From positions 18,960-82,959 of the forward strand of contig CALUXU010000009.1 of the NCBI GenBank assembly GCA_944324825.1: a stretch of 64,000 nucleotides of DNA, in the 5' to 3' direction. This document shows positions 53,401-61,940 of the stretch, piece by piece; position 1 is the first letter of the stretch; each line of letters begins with the position of its first letter. The translations under genes were made by a program, and so were the position numbers. The notes beneath the pieces are model-generated. The model was not told the origin of the DNA. It saw only the letters and a program-made list of their open reading frames with translations, and made no database searches. This DNA is from Candidatus Gastranaerophilales bacterium. Lineage in GTDB: Bacteria; Cyanobacteriota; Vampirovibrionia; Gastranaerophilales; Gastranaerophilaceae.

Positions 53401-54233
53401 ACAATATTTGAATAAATTTTATCCGCATCGTTATTATGTTTGGACTCAAGTGTTTCAGGAAGTTCTTTGTATAGTTTATACAAATGTGTTTCAAATTCCG
53501 GATCTGCGCCTAAATACCCTACACGCGAGTTCCCCGGAGAATCAAACCCGATAAAAATATCCTTGAGGTTAAGTGTTTTGAAAAAAGCGAACGCCGCAGG
53601 AGTGAATTCATCCGCGTCATCGACAATTAAATATTCAATCCCTTCAAAATATTTTGTGTTTTGAAAAATATATTTGAATAAAGGCATCTGTCTTAAGTAA
53701 TCAAAACTTCTGTATGTCAGTGTTCTGGCAAGTAACGTCTTTATTATTTTATGCGCATCCTCCGCAAACCCTTCTTTCAAAATCTCCGATTTTTCTTCTA
53801 TTTCTTTTTCGGTCAAATCGTTTTGAAGGATAAGAGAATATCTTCTAAAAATTTGGTGGAGAAGTGATTTTTTTGAATTGTATCCTTTAACTTTTATATC
53901 TTTTAAAATATCTTTCAAGATTAATTGAGAAACCTCTAATCCGACAAGGTTTGGTAAAATAGAATGCTTTTTTGTAGGGATAATTTTTTCTAAAAATACC
54001 CAGTTATCGGAGATAGAGTTATAAATAAGTCCATGAAACGTGTGGATATTTAATTTTTCTAATACAGAGGTATCAACTTTTTCTAATACTTCTGTGATAA
54101 ATCTATTTTTATCATTCGGGGTTTGTAGAATAACAAGAATTGAATTTGTCGGAACACCGCTGTTTACAAGGCTGATAAACTTCTCAACCAGTGTATTAAA
54201 CCTATTTGATTTGATATCCCCTTTGATTAACAT
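50430..54233 (-). CDS. Tandem UvrD/Rep-like helicase with a degenerate N-terminal copy
   Basis: 1267 residues. The C-terminal half is a complete superfamily 1A helicase: Walker A SAVPGAGKTT near 645, motif Ia YVMTYMESAARNFKDRI, Walker B EDEAQDSS near 841, GDINQAI, MTLHKSKGDEFDYVFIPE near 1166 and YVAITRAKKKLYI. The N-terminal half (about 1-600) has a helicase-like layout (NIHTFHGLIYNSI, YLIVDDADEFTPAAF near 201) but no Walker A, so it looks like an inactive copy, as in the AddB/AddA pairing. No nuclease motif was identified. A role in DNA unwinding and repair is likely; the fusion is unusual. The start at 54233 lies in an A/T-rich region. Confidence 0.82.
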   Translation of the reverse strand: MLIKGDIKSNRFNTLVEKFISLVNSGVPTNSILVILQTPNDKNRFITEVLEKVDTSVLEKLNIHTFHGLIYNSISDNWVFLEKIIPTKKHSILPNLVGLEVSQLILKDILKDIKVKGYNSKKSLLHQIFRRYSLILQNDLTEKEIEEKSEILKEGFAEDAHKIIKTLLARTLTYRSFDYLRQMPLFKYIFQNTKYFEGIEYLIVDDADEFTPAAFAFFKTLNLKDIFIGFDSPGNSRVGYLGADPEFETHLYKLYKELPETLESKHNNDADKIYSNIVENKENILENMSYISYSKRAEMIDAGVQKINDLLAKGIKPTEIAIVSPVIDDVLKFALSQKLTTFDLQFISGSEKLADNSLIKSVLNILKIGINLPINEFDLRGILSDFLDIPIKNSKEILKSYRLKKELPVNLSQNYKAEKYSKFLEVIEYLKSSESPLSEKIYYIYQTLIERISAENARKFNFFLKQIQDFEKVFSQKEIETRVEDIITQLENSIVSENPYSVLNIGENDIIISTPQKIIDNKIQTKYQIWFDISSSEWTKTDTGPLYNSWVFQKSWDRGEYTIEDDIYLSGQKTAKVIRKLALCTDYIYAFSSLFDSQGVENFGGIEKFLIVEKKEAVSQNRFNIIPRDDQKPVLEYKKGAMAISAVPGAGKTTILLALVLKLMEKGIKPDNIYVMTYMESAARNFKDRIKNINPENSKLPNITTIHGLALRILKENSNYERLGLDSDFDICDDSLKGRIISSISASLDKSDLEDFTRAISVLKFSGISKERFNEIIKNPKDFHPKVNRFIRFFREYQIKLGEDNLIDYDDILVSAVRLLEENPDILEYYQEQCQYIIEDEAQDSSSIQQKLLNLLSGKYKNIIRCGDINQAITTTFTNADVEGFYNFINNSQKVLMDSSQRCTEDVWKLANKLVDFGGKAFYPMMMKPVEGKNPVQKNAVYSQIFETGHDEQNFVLSEIKKLLSAKPDSTIGILLRNNYQVAEWESFINNAGFKVITRSESLGKKAIFKTIFAILKAIENPFSNTNLADTYQILYEQGFYKKNLSGKIENCETDFITINPDDAEDLSEFLWDMNYWLLCSTLPLQQLVSKIGLCYYRTDLEISNVYLISTLVARLNVKNDLSLLVEKLGELSKRPSLSGFKFFSEEDTSEKQSGKIQIMTLHKSKGDEFDYVFIPELTERNLTLDINKMTLKSSSTFMENIKALNPEYKKKTDEELKEFTLAENMRLMYVAITRAKKKLYITAPEKSKIFSRMQDNDISILFGELI

Positions 54234-54398
54234 TCAAAACCTTTGTAATACTTTGTCATAAAAGCCAGTCTATCACTTGCAAAAAAACAAAAAATTTACT
54301 AGTATAATTATACACTATGAAGGTTTTATAAAAAGTAAAATTTTTACAAAAACTGACAAAGGGTTATTGTGGAACTTAGATTTAAGGAGAAGGAAATT

Positions 54399-54650
54399 AT
54401 GTTGTTAAAAAAATCAACATCATCAAAAAAATCATCAACTCAAGTTTTAGACATGCAACAAGAAATTATTAATGCAGCAGGTTTAATTTATAATTACCTT
54501 GCAGAAAAAGGCGAAGTTTCTATGTCTAAAATGAAAAAAGACTTAGACCTTAGCGGTAATTTTGCTGAAATGGGTTTAGGTTGGTTATCAAGAGAAGATA
54601 AAATCCAATATAACCAAAAAGCAAGAAGTATTTCTATCAGCTTAAGATAG
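54399..54650 (+). CDS. Winged-helix domain protein (DUF2582-like)
   Basis: 83 residues starting MLLKKSTSSKKSSTQ, with AAGGAGAAGG just upstream; an in-frame GTG at 54369 is less likely. The core INAAGLIYNYLAEKGEVSMSKMKKDLDLS followed by MGLGWLSREDKIQYNQ reads as a small winged helix of the DUF2582 type. It may bind DNA, but no targets are known. It has its own transcript (TATAAT near 54303) and shares a bidirectional terminator with the sigma factor gene. Confidence 0.8.
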   Translation: MLLKKSTSSKKSSTQVLDMQQEIINAAGLIYNYLAEKGEVSMSKMKKDLDLSGNFAEMGLGWLSREDKIQYNQKARSISISLR

Positions 54651-54666
54651 TTGTTATTTATTATAT

Positions 54667-54698
54667 AAAAACAGGCGGTAAAAAGCCGCCTGTTTTTT
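54667..54698. terminator. Bidirectional intrinsic terminator
   Basis: AAAAACAGGCGG and CCGCCTGTTTTTT flank a short loop; it lies between the convergent winged-helix and sigma-factor genes and overlaps the latter's stop codon. Confidence 0.92.
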
Positions 54699-55599
54699 AT
54701 TCTCTCAAATAAGCTTTGCTTTCTTTACAGGCATCGTTGTTTCTTAATTTCCTCAGAGCTTCTCCTTCTAACTGTCTTATTCTTTCTTTTGAAAATCCCA
54801 TTGCGTTCCCGAGTTGTTCAAGAGTCTGGCATTCCTGCTCGTTTATCCCGAAACGCCTGATTATTATATTTTTTTCTCTTTCGTCTAAATATTCCAAAAG
54901 CTCTTCTACATCTTCACTCATAGCATTTGCCTCGGTGTAACTTTCAGGTGACCGGCATGAGTCGTCCTCTATATAATCCTGTATTGTCAAATCATCCGTG
55001 ACTGGAGTTTCAAGGCTTATCGGCTCTGATATTATCGCTTTTTTTATTGAATAAAGTTTTTTCTTTGATATTTTTAACGCTTTCATTATTTCATGGTCTG
55101 TCGGCTCTCTTCCCAGTTCAAAATTCAATCTGCCAAATTCTTTTTTATATATGCGTATTTTATCTAACATATGTACGGGAATTCTGATAGTTTTTGAATT
55201 GTTTGCGATAGCCCTTGTTATTGTCTGACGTATCCACCAGGTTGCATAAGTTGAAAACCTGAAATTTTTTGTGTAATCAAACTTTTCGGCTGCTTTAATT
55301 AACCCCAAAGAACCTTCCTGTACCAGATCCATAAATAGCACGCCCTGCCCTATATACCGTTTTGCGATACTTATTACGAGCCGAAGATTTGCATTAACCA
55401 GTTTCTTTTTTGCCTTCTCTGCCTCCTCAAGACTCCCCTCCGCAATAAGTCTTGCAAGTCTTAATTCCTCCTTGTGGTTAATCATTCTGGTTTTTCCCAC
55501 ATCTTTTAAATACATCTGTAAAATGTCATCGTCTATTGCGATGGAAGAAAATGTTTTTATATTTTCCTCCTGATAATTTAATATCGGATTTGTACTCAT
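54697..55599 (-). CDS. RpoD/SigA-like sigma-70 factor (short form)
   Basis: 300 residues from ATG at 55599; a TTG one codon earlier is possible, both after GAGGAGATTAG. Region 1.2 ([19 protein letters not shown]), region 2 ([20 protein letters not shown], then [19 protein letters not shown] and [17 protein letters not shown]), region 3 and region 4 ([15 protein letters not shown], then [19 protein letters not shown]) are present, with no long region 1.1. Size and layout resemble group 1/2 sigma factors of Cyanobacteria. Whether it is the main or an alternative factor cannot be told here. Confidence 0.92.
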   Translation of the reverse strand: MSTNPILNYQEENIKTFSSIAIDDDILQMYLKDVGKTRMINHKEELRLARLIAEGSLEEAEKAKKKLVNANLRLVISIAKRYIGQGVLFMDLVQEGSLGLIKAAEKFDYTKNFRFSTYATWWIRQTITRAIANNSKTIRIPVHMLDKIRIYKKEFGRLNFELGREPTDHEIMKALKISKKKLYSIKKAIISEPISLETPVTDDLTIQDYIEDDSCRSPESYTEANAMSEDVEELLEYLDEREKNIIIRRFGINEQECQTLEQLGNAMGFSKERIRQLEGEALRKLRNNDACKESKAYLRE

Positions 55600-55684
55600 C
55601 AACTAATCTCCTCATACTTGTACACACTTTTAAATCTGTTAAAAAATCCTTCTCTATAAGATAGACGATTTTTTTTGTTTTTTG

Positions 55685-55713
55685 TTGCATTATTAAAAAT
55701 ATCCAGTAATAAT
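55685..55713 (+). promoter_or_regulatory. Promoter placing transcription start at the start codon
   Basis: TTGCAT (55685-55690), a 17-bp spacer and AATAAT (55708-55713) end exactly 6 nt before the ATG at 55720. Confidence 0.6.
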
Positions 55714-55719
55714 AGTATT

Positions 55720-58700
55720 ATGGACCCTCTGTATCTGAGAAAACTTTTAATACAACGACAACTGAAGCAGGAAAAGATTCAAACCCATAAAACTGAACAA
55801 GCAAGTTCTGTTGATGTAAACCAGACGACCGAGTCAAACGTTGCTAAACAGGCAGAAAGTCTTGTTAATCAAGTTCGCTCGGAAATGCTCGCTCCACGGC
55901 AAAGTCTGAAAATGAATTATCTTGCAAGTATGGAACGCTCTACTTATGTTAAAAAAGTTATGAACCTTCCTAATACCTTGCCGGAACTTTTGATGCAGCT
56001 TCAAAACGAAGACTCAATCGCTGATGCGCTTACAGAACATCATTACCAACAAAACAAAGAACGTCACGAACAACTTAAATCAAATATCAGAGAGGGTATT
56101 ATCCGTAATGCGGAACAAAGTTTTGATGAAGTTCTGAATGAGCAAGGTGGGGTAAATAAAGGGGGGGTAAATGAAGAGGGGGTAAATCAGGGGGGGAAAC
56201 CTGATAAACCTCCAACTCAAGATAATACACGCCCGCCGGTACAAGGTAATACCAAACCGCCTGTCCAAGGTGACACGCGCCCGCCAATACAGGGTGACAC
56301 AAAGCCACCTGTTCAAGGTGAAACAAAACCACCGGTACAAGGCGAAACACGTCCACCTGTCCAAGGCGACATAAAACCGCCGATTCAGGGTGACACAAAG
56401 CCACCAATTCAAGGCGAAACTCGTCCGCCGGTACAGGGTGACACAAAACCACCTGTCCAAGGCGACACAAAACCACCGGTACAGGGTGAAACAAAACCGC
56501 CTGTCCAAGGTGAAACACGCCCGCCAATACAGGGTGAAACACGTCCACCAATTCAAGGCGACACAAAACCGCCAATTCAAGGTGAAACAAAACCACCAAT
56601 CCAAGGCGAAACAAAGCCACCGATACAAGGCGACACAAAGCCCCCAATTCAAGGTGAAACACGTCCACCGATTCAAGGCGACACGCGCCCGCCGATTCAA
56701 GGCGATACAAAACCGCCTGTTCAGGGCGAAACAAGACCTCCGATACAAGGAGAAACAAAGCCCCCGGTACAAGGTGAAACTCGTCCGCCGGTACAGGGTG
56801 AAACAAAACCACCTGTCCAAGACGACACAAAACCACCGGTACAGGGTGAAACAAAACCGCCAATCCAAGGTGAAACACGACCACCTGTTCAAGGCGACAC
56901 AAAACCACCGATACAGGGCGAAACACGCCCGCCGATTCAGGGTGACACAAAACCACCTGTGCAAGGTGAAACAAAACCACCGGTACAGGGCGACACAAAA
57001 CCGCCAATCCAAGGTGAAACACGCCCGCCGGTACAAGGTGACACAAAACCACCGGTACATGGCGAAACACGCCCGCCGATTCAGGGTGACACAAAACCAC
57101 CTGTGCAAGGTGAAACACGTCCGCCTGTCCAAGGCGACATAAAACCGCCGATTCAGGGTGACACAAAGCCACCAATTCAAGGCGAAACTCGTCCGCCGGT
57201 ACAGGGTGAAACAAAACCACCTGTCCAAGGCGACACAAAACCACCGGTACAGGGTGAAACAAAACCTCCGATACATGGCGACACACGCCCGCCGATTCAG
57301 GGCGACACAAAACCCCCTGTTCAAGGCGACACAAAACCACCGATACAGGGCGAAACTCGTCCTCCGATACAGGGTGACACAAAACCGCCTGTTCAGGGTG
57401 ATACACGCCCTCCGGTACAGGGTGAAACAAAACCACCGGTACAAGACAATCAACGTCCGCCGGTACAGGGTGAAACAAAACCACCAATCCAAGGCGACAC
57501 ACGACCTCCGATACAGGGTGACACAAAACCGCCTGTCCAAGGTGAAACAAAACCTCCAATACAAGGTGAAACAAAACCACCTGTTCAGGGCGACACACGC
57601 CCGCCGATACAGGGTGATACGAAACCGCCAATTCAAGGCGATACAAAACCACCGATACAGGGCGAAACTCGTCCGCCTATACAGGACAATCAATCTTCAG
57701 TTAGACCGAGTATTCCATCACAACAGCCTGCACAGGGTGGCAGACCGCCGATGGAACTGAGTATTCCGTCACAGCCTCCAATCCAAGGTGGCAGACCGCC
57801 GATGGAACCTAATTTACCGCCTGTACGCCCGTTAATTAGCGGTCAGGATATGTTGAATATGTATCTTAAAAACGAGCTTTGGTTACCAAATGTTGATCAT
57901 GGGGCAAGACCTCCTCTGCCTCCCGGTGGACATATTGGCAATCGGCCTCCGATGCCTCCTTACAGACCTGGATTTGGCGGCGGGATAAATGGAGGGTATA
58001 TACCTGATAGACCTCCTGTACAAGACAGTCCGCGCCCTCCGATTCAGAATGACACAAAACCTCCTGTCCAAGGCGAAATAAGACCGCCTGTTCAAGGTGA
58101 AATTCGTCCTCCGCTTCAAGGCAATATTGTTGAAAATGTTTTTCCGGATAGGCCCGGGGTAAACGAAGGGGTAGGGGTAAATCAAGGGGTAAACCAAGGG
58201 AACAATACCGGGAATATAAATACGGGCAGACCTAATAATCCTGCAGCAGGTAACGAGCCTGTCAAACCAAATATTCCGTCCCCTCAGCCTCCGGTACAAG
58301 GTGGCAGACCACCGATGGAACCAAACCTTCCATCTCAGCCGCCAATTCAGGGCAGGCCGCTGATGGAGCCTAATTTACCGCCTGTACGCCCGTTAATTAG
58401 CGGTCAGGATATGTTGAATATGTATCTTAAAAACGAGCTTTGGCTGCCTAATGTTGATCATGGTGCACAATTTAGACCCGGACATCCTCCAATGATGCCT
58501 GGTTTTGGCGAAGGTATGTTACCTGACAGACCGCCGATAAATCCAAACCTTCCGCCTCAGCCACCGATACAGGGCGGCAGACCGCCAATGGAACCAAACC
58601 TTTCACCTCAACCACCGATTCAAGGCGGCAGACCTCCAATGGAACCAAACCTTCCGCCTCAGCCGCCGATACAGGGCGGCAGACCGCCGATAAATCCAAA

Positions 58701-60363
58701 CCTTCCGCCTCAACCACCGATACAGGGCGGCAGACCGCCAATGGAACCGAGCCTTCCGCCTCAGCCACCGATACAGGGCGGCAGACCGCCAATGGAACCG
58801 AGCCTTCCGCCTCAACCGCCAATTCAAGGCGGCAGACTGCCGATAAATCCAAACCTTCCGCCTCAGCCACCAATCCAAGGCGGCAGACCACCAATGGAAC
58901 CAAACTTATCTCAAGTACGCCCGTTAATTAGCGGTCAAGATATGTTGAATATGTATCTTAAAAACGAGCTTTGGATGCCAAATGTTGATCATGGTGCGAT
59001 ACGTCCACACAGACCGCCAATTGATAATAATTACTGGTTTAGACCTATATTACCGGGAGGGAATAATATTCTTCCCGACAGGCCGCTAATGATGCCGCCT
59101 CAAATGGGGCCGGAAATCCTTCCTGATCGCCCTCCAATAAATCCGAGTTTACCGCCTCAACCACCAATCCATGGCGGTAGACCACCGATGGAACCAAGTG
59201 TTCCACCTCAACAACCACCAATCCATGGCGGCAGACCGCCGATGGAACCAAGTGTTCCACCTCAACAACCACCAATTCAAGACGACAGGCCGCCGATGGC
59301 TCCGGGCTTACCGCCTCAACCGCCTATTCATGATGCTCGTCCGCCTATGGAACCGGGGCTTCCGCCGCAGCCGCCTATGCATGGCGGCAGACCGCCGATG
59401 GGTCCTGAAATGGGACCAAATCATCCTCACAGACCTATGCCGCCGGGATTTAATCCGGATATAGGCTTACAGGAATATATGCGATATGAAATGCTCAGAC
59501 CTGAGCCTCATAGGGGCCCCGGACCGGGGCCTATGCCCGGAACTCCGCCTCCTCCGCCTCCGCATGACAGATGGCATCATCACCATCACCATCATCATAG
59601 GCCGCCTGAAAAACAGATTGATGCGGAGACAGCTGCTGCTATGCAAATTATGCAGAATGTTCAACAGCCTGCTGAACCTACTATTACTCAAATGCGTCAG
59701 CGTTTGAGCGGTGATGCTGCGGAATTATTCTTTACCGGTTTGATTAACTTAAACGATTTATCAAATACACTTAAAGAAAATAGCAAGAGTGCAAAATCAA
59801 AGCTGATTCTTGCGATGGCAAATGCATCCAAGCAAGGTATCGATAACTCACAGATTAATGATACTCTTAAAATGATTACATCAAGTATGGCAGCATCAGA
59901 ATCGTCTACACCATCAAAGATTCTTAAAAATATAATTGAATTATATTTGCCTTGGTACCCGCTGCAGCAGGGTGTCGGGTTTGATTTATCCATAGAAACG
60001 GCGCCGTCTGAAGAAAATTTCTTATCGGTATTAAAAGTATGGATTCAAACAAGAAATTACGGGAACGTAAATGCGGTTCTTACTCTTCTGACGACTAACT
60101 CAGTAGATATGAATATTAAATGTAACGATAATTTCCCGAAAGATGATTTATTGAAACGTTTGAAGGAGGAAACACACAACCACACAATGCAATCAAGTAT
60201 AAGCGTTGAAGAAGTTGCTTCGGCGGACGGGTATATTGAACCTCAGCAGCAAGCTAAAGTTAATCTTTCCTCAACTTATGAAATGAACCCTTATTTATTA
60301 TTAATGGCGCATTCTTTTATAAAAAATACTATTGTGATTGATAGTAACCTGACCCTTACTTAA
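55720..60363 (+). CDS. Giant Pro-rich repeat protein, possibly a secretion-length ruler
   Basis: 1547 residues from ATG at 55720 (MDPLYLRKLLIQRQLKQEKI). An upstream in-frame TTG has no support. There is no signal peptide. Residues 1-145 are helical. About 60 repeats of an 8-residue unit (GETKPPVQ/GDTRPPIQ) fill 167-657. Longer Pro-rich units (PPIQGGRPPMEPNLPPQ) and three copies of a 28-residue motif (VRPLISGQDMLNMYLKNELW...) follow. An eight-His run lies near 1285. The globular C-terminus (1300-1547) contains RNYGNVNAVLTLL, faintly like the FliK C-terminal domain. The ruler idea is inference from this and the FliI-type gene downstream; an adhesin or scaffold is possible. Confidence 0.75.
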   Translation: MDPLYLRKLLIQRQLKQEKIQTHKTEQASSVDVNQTTESNVAKQAESLVNQVRSEMLAPRQSLKMNYLASMERSTYVKKVMNLPNTLPELLMQLQNEDSIADALTEHHYQQNKERHEQLKSNIREGIIRNAEQSFDEVLNEQGGVNKGGVNEEGVNQGGKPDKPPTQDNTRPPVQGNTKPPVQGDTRPPIQGDTKPPVQGETKPPVQGETRPPVQGDIKPPIQGDTKPPIQGETRPPVQGDTKPPVQGDTKPPVQGETKPPVQGETRPPIQGETRPPIQGDTKPPIQGETKPPIQGETKPPIQGDTKPPIQGETRPPIQGDTRPPIQGDTKPPVQGETRPPIQGETKPPVQGETRPPVQGETKPPVQDDTKPPVQGETKPPIQGETRPPVQGDTKPPIQGETRPPIQGDTKPPVQGETKPPVQGDTKPPIQGETRPPVQGDTKPPVHGETRPPIQGDTKPPVQGETRPPVQGDIKPPIQGDTKPPIQGETRPPVQGETKPPVQGDTKPPVQGETKPPIHGDTRPPIQGDTKPPVQGDTKPPIQGETRPPIQGDTKPPVQGDTRPPVQGETKPPVQDNQRPPVQGETKPPIQGDTRPPIQGDTKPPVQGETKPPIQGETKPPVQGDTRPPIQGDTKPPIQGDTKPPIQGETRPPIQDNQSSVRPSIPSQQPAQGGRPPMELSIPSQPPIQGGRPPMEPNLPPVRPLISGQDMLNMYLKNELWLPNVDHGARPPLPPGGHIGNRPPMPPYRPGFGGGINGGYIPDRPPVQDSPRPPIQNDTKPPVQGEIRPPVQGEIRPPLQGNIVENVFPDRPGVNEGVGVNQGVNQGNNTGNINTGRPNNPAAGNEPVKPNIPSPQPPVQGGRPPMEPNLPSQPPIQGRPLMEPNLPPVRPLISGQDMLNMYLKNELWLPNVDHGAQFRPGHPPMMPGFGEGMLPDRPPINPNLPPQPPIQGGRPPMEPNLSPQPPIQGGRPPMEPNLPPQPPIQGGRPPINPNLPPQPPIQGGRPPMEPSLPPQPPIQGGRPPMEPSLPPQPPIQGGRLPINPNLPPQPPIQGGRPPMEPNLSQVRPLISGQDMLNMYLKNELWMPNVDHGAIRPHRPPIDNNYWFRPILPGGNNILPDRPLMMPPQMGPEILPDRPPINPSLPPQPPIHGGRPPMEPSVPPQQPPIHGGRPPMEPSVPPQQPPIQDDRPPMAPGLPPQPPIHDARPPMEPGLPPQPPMHGGRPPMGPEMGPNHPHRPMPPGFNPDIGLQEYMRYEMLRPEPHRGPGPGPMPGTPPPPPPHDRWHHHHHHHHRPPEKQIDAETAAAMQIMQNVQQPAEPTITQMRQRLSGDAAELFFTGLINLNDLSNTLKENSKSAKSKLILAMANASKQGIDNSQINDTLKMITSSMAASESSTPSKILKNIIELYLPWYPLQQGVGFDLSIETAPSEENFLSVLKVWIQTRNYGNVNAVLTLLTTNSVDMNIKCNDNFPKDDLLKRLKEETHNHTMQSSISVEEVASADGYIEPQQQAKVNLSSTYEMNPYLLLMAHSFIKNTIVIDSNLTLT
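56221..57690 (+). repeat. 24-bp coding tandem repeat (about 60 units)
   Basis: Units read as GG(T/C)GA(A/C)ACAAAACCACC-type 24-mers with many silent changes, each encoding an 8-residue [GD][ED]T[KR]PP[VI]Q block. Because 24 is a multiple of three, other frames and the opposite strand are also open, giving long false ORFs. Unit number is likely to vary between strains. Confidence 0.9.
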
Positions 60364-60412
60364 TTATCCTTACGGCTATTGTCTTTTATTTTAGAGGGTT
60401 AATAATAATGTT

Positions 60413-61762
60413 ATGAATATTGTTATAATAGGCGGAGTCGCAGCCGGAGCAAAAGCTGCGGCGAAATCAAGAAGATTGCTGCCGGATGCTAAAATTGATA
60501 TTTATACTGAGGATACGCATGTATCTTATTCTTCATGCGGACTTCCATATTATATTCAGGGGAATTTCGATGATTATAAAAAACTAATAGTCAGAACCCC
60601 TGAGGAATTTGGCAAAAGTAATATTGATGTACATTTGCAGAATCGTGTAATAAAAATTATTCCTAAAACACAAAAAGTGATAGTAAAAGATTTAACAAAC
60701 GATGTTGAGTTTCCGGTACCGTATGACAAACTTGTTATTGCAACAGGGGCTCAGCCTTTTATTCCTGAAATAAAAAATGTTCATATGCCGAATGTTTATA
60801 AGGTAAGGACAATAGAAGACGGTATAGCAATAAAAGAGGCGATGAAGACTGCGAAACATGTAACAATAGTCGGCGGCGGGTATATAGGTATAGAGCTTTT
60901 GGAAGCTATGGTAAAAAATAATATTCAGACGACTCTTATAGAATCCTCTCCGCATGTTATGGCGGCACTGGATGATGATATTGCAGAACTTATTACAAAT
61001 TATATTAAATCGGAAAGCGGAGATTTTGTAAAATTATTAACCGGCGATTCTGTTATATCTTTTAACGGTCAAGACAGAGTTGAGGAGGTTGTAACAGCAA
61101 ACGGTGAAAAGTTTGATACGGATATGGTAATAATGTGTGCCGGAGTAAGACCCAGGGTTGATATTGCACAAGAGGCCGGAATTGCACTTGGTGTAACCGG
61201 TGCTATTAAAGTTAACAGCCGTATGGAAACGAATATAGAAAATATTTATGCCTGTGGTGATTGCGTAGAGGAAACAAATGTTATTTCTCACAGGCAAATG
61301 TGGCTTCCTCTCGGAACAAACGCTAATAAAGAAGGTCGCTGTGCTGCGGTTAATCTTGCAGGATATACAGAGGATTTTGAAGGGGTATTAGGTTCGGCGG
61401 TTACCAGATATTTATCTCTGACGATTTCTACAACAGGTTTAACAAATAAAACAGCTGTTGATTGGGGCTTTGATCCTGTATCTGTTGTTGTCACAAAACG
61501 TGATAAAGCCGGTTACATGCCGGAGGTTCAGAATGTTACTATAAAGTTGATTGCTGATAAAAGGTCGCATAAACTGTTGGGCGGTCAGGCGATAGGCTGC
61601 GGTGATGCGGATAAACGGATAAACACATTATCTGTTGGACTTTTAAACGGTTTAACCGTTGAGGAATTAGCCGGAGCAGATATGACTTATGCTCCGCCGT
61701 TTTCAACAACAATAGACCCTTTGTTATCTGCCGCAAGACTTTTGATAGACAAGTTACGATAG
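60413..61762 (+). CDS. CoA-disulfide reductase / NADH oxidase-like flavoprotein
   Basis: 449 residues of the pyridine nucleotide-disulfide oxidoreductase class with a single active cysteine. FAD-binding GGVAAGAKAAAKSRR is at the N-terminus, Cys42 is in SYSSCGLPYYIQG, and NAD-binding VGGGYIGIELLEAM is near 152. YACGDCVEE and the C-terminal dimerisation domain (NVTIKLIADKRSHKLLGGQA, then PPFSTTIDPLLSAA) follow. No fused rhodanese domain is present. Members reduce CoA disulfides or polysulfides or oxygen; which applies here is not clear. It follows the Pro-rich gene by 50 bp. Confidence 0.88.
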   Translation: MNIVIIGGVAAGAKAAAKSRRLLPDAKIDIYTEDTHVSYSSCGLPYYIQGNFDDYKKLIVRTPEEFGKSNIDVHLQNRVIKIIPKTQKVIVKDLTNDVEFPVPYDKLVIATGAQPFIPEIKNVHMPNVYKVRTIEDGIAIKEAMKTAKHVTIVGGGYIGIELLEAMVKNNIQTTLIESSPHVMAALDDDIAELITNYIKSESGDFVKLLTGDSVISFNGQDRVEEVVTANGEKFDTDMVIMCAGVRPRVDIAQEAGIALGVTGAIKVNSRMETNIENIYACGDCVEETNVISHRQMWLPLGTNANKEGRCAAVNLAGYTEDFEGVLGSAVTRYLSLTISTTGLTNKTAVDWGFDPVSVVVTKRDKAGYMPEVQNVTIKLIADKRSHKLLGGQAIGCGDADKRINTLSVGLLNGLTVEELAGADMTYAPPFSTTIDPLLSAARLLIDKLR

Positions 61763-61817
61763 TGTACAACTGATTTATAATCTTGACAAACATCAGGTAA
61801 TAGTAAATAATAATATT

Positions 61818-61936
61818 GTAGGGGAACCCTAACGAAAGAGTTCATCATTAGAGTTCCATTTGTACCTACATGAATAATAAAGCAATTTGTAAAGCTGCAA
61901 TTACTGCAATAATTGCAGCTTTCGTTATTTGCTTAA
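61818..61936 (+). ncRNA. Module D: candidate antisense RNA
   Basis: TTGACA (61783-61788), a 17-bp spacer and AATAAT (61806-61811) predict a start near 61818. A hairpin GTAGGGGAAC...GTTCC...CCTAC is followed by AAAGCTGCAATTA/TAATTGCAGCTTT (13-bp perfect stem, 61890-61921) and a T-rich stretch that may end it. It would cover almost the whole peptide gene at 61866-61940. The exact 3' end is uncertain. Confidence 0.55.
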
Positions 61937-61940
61937 TCAT
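61866..61940 (-). CDS. Module D: 24-residue hydrophobic peptide, candidate type I toxin
   Basis: ATG at 61940 follows GGAAGGGAGGTGATAAA, a near-perfect ribosome binding site. The peptide begins MIKQITKAAIIAVIAALQ and ends ALLFM: a basic N-terminus then one membrane helix, unrelated in sequence to modules A-C. Minus-strand promoter: TAGACA (62042-62047), 17-bp spacer, TAAAAT (62019-62024). In the leader TTATCACC is exactly complementary to GGTGATAA at the ribosome binding site, so the mRNA should be closed. A 13-bp hairpin lies within the coding region. Toxicity is inferred. Confidence 0.6.
   Translation of the reverse strand: MIKQITKAAIIAVIAALQIALLFM

Noticed and set aside
56221..57690. CRISPR or non-coding satellite made of the 24-bp units
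   Set aside because: No spacers; silent changes between units and a continuous reading frame show that it is coding.
56080..57693. Two long minus-strand ORFs (about 520-540 codons) and two plus-strand ORFs in other frames across the 24-bp repeats
   Set aside because: The repeat unit is a multiple of three, so every frame without a stop in one unit stays open. Composition is Arg/Cys/Trp-rich nonsense and there are no ribosome binding sites.
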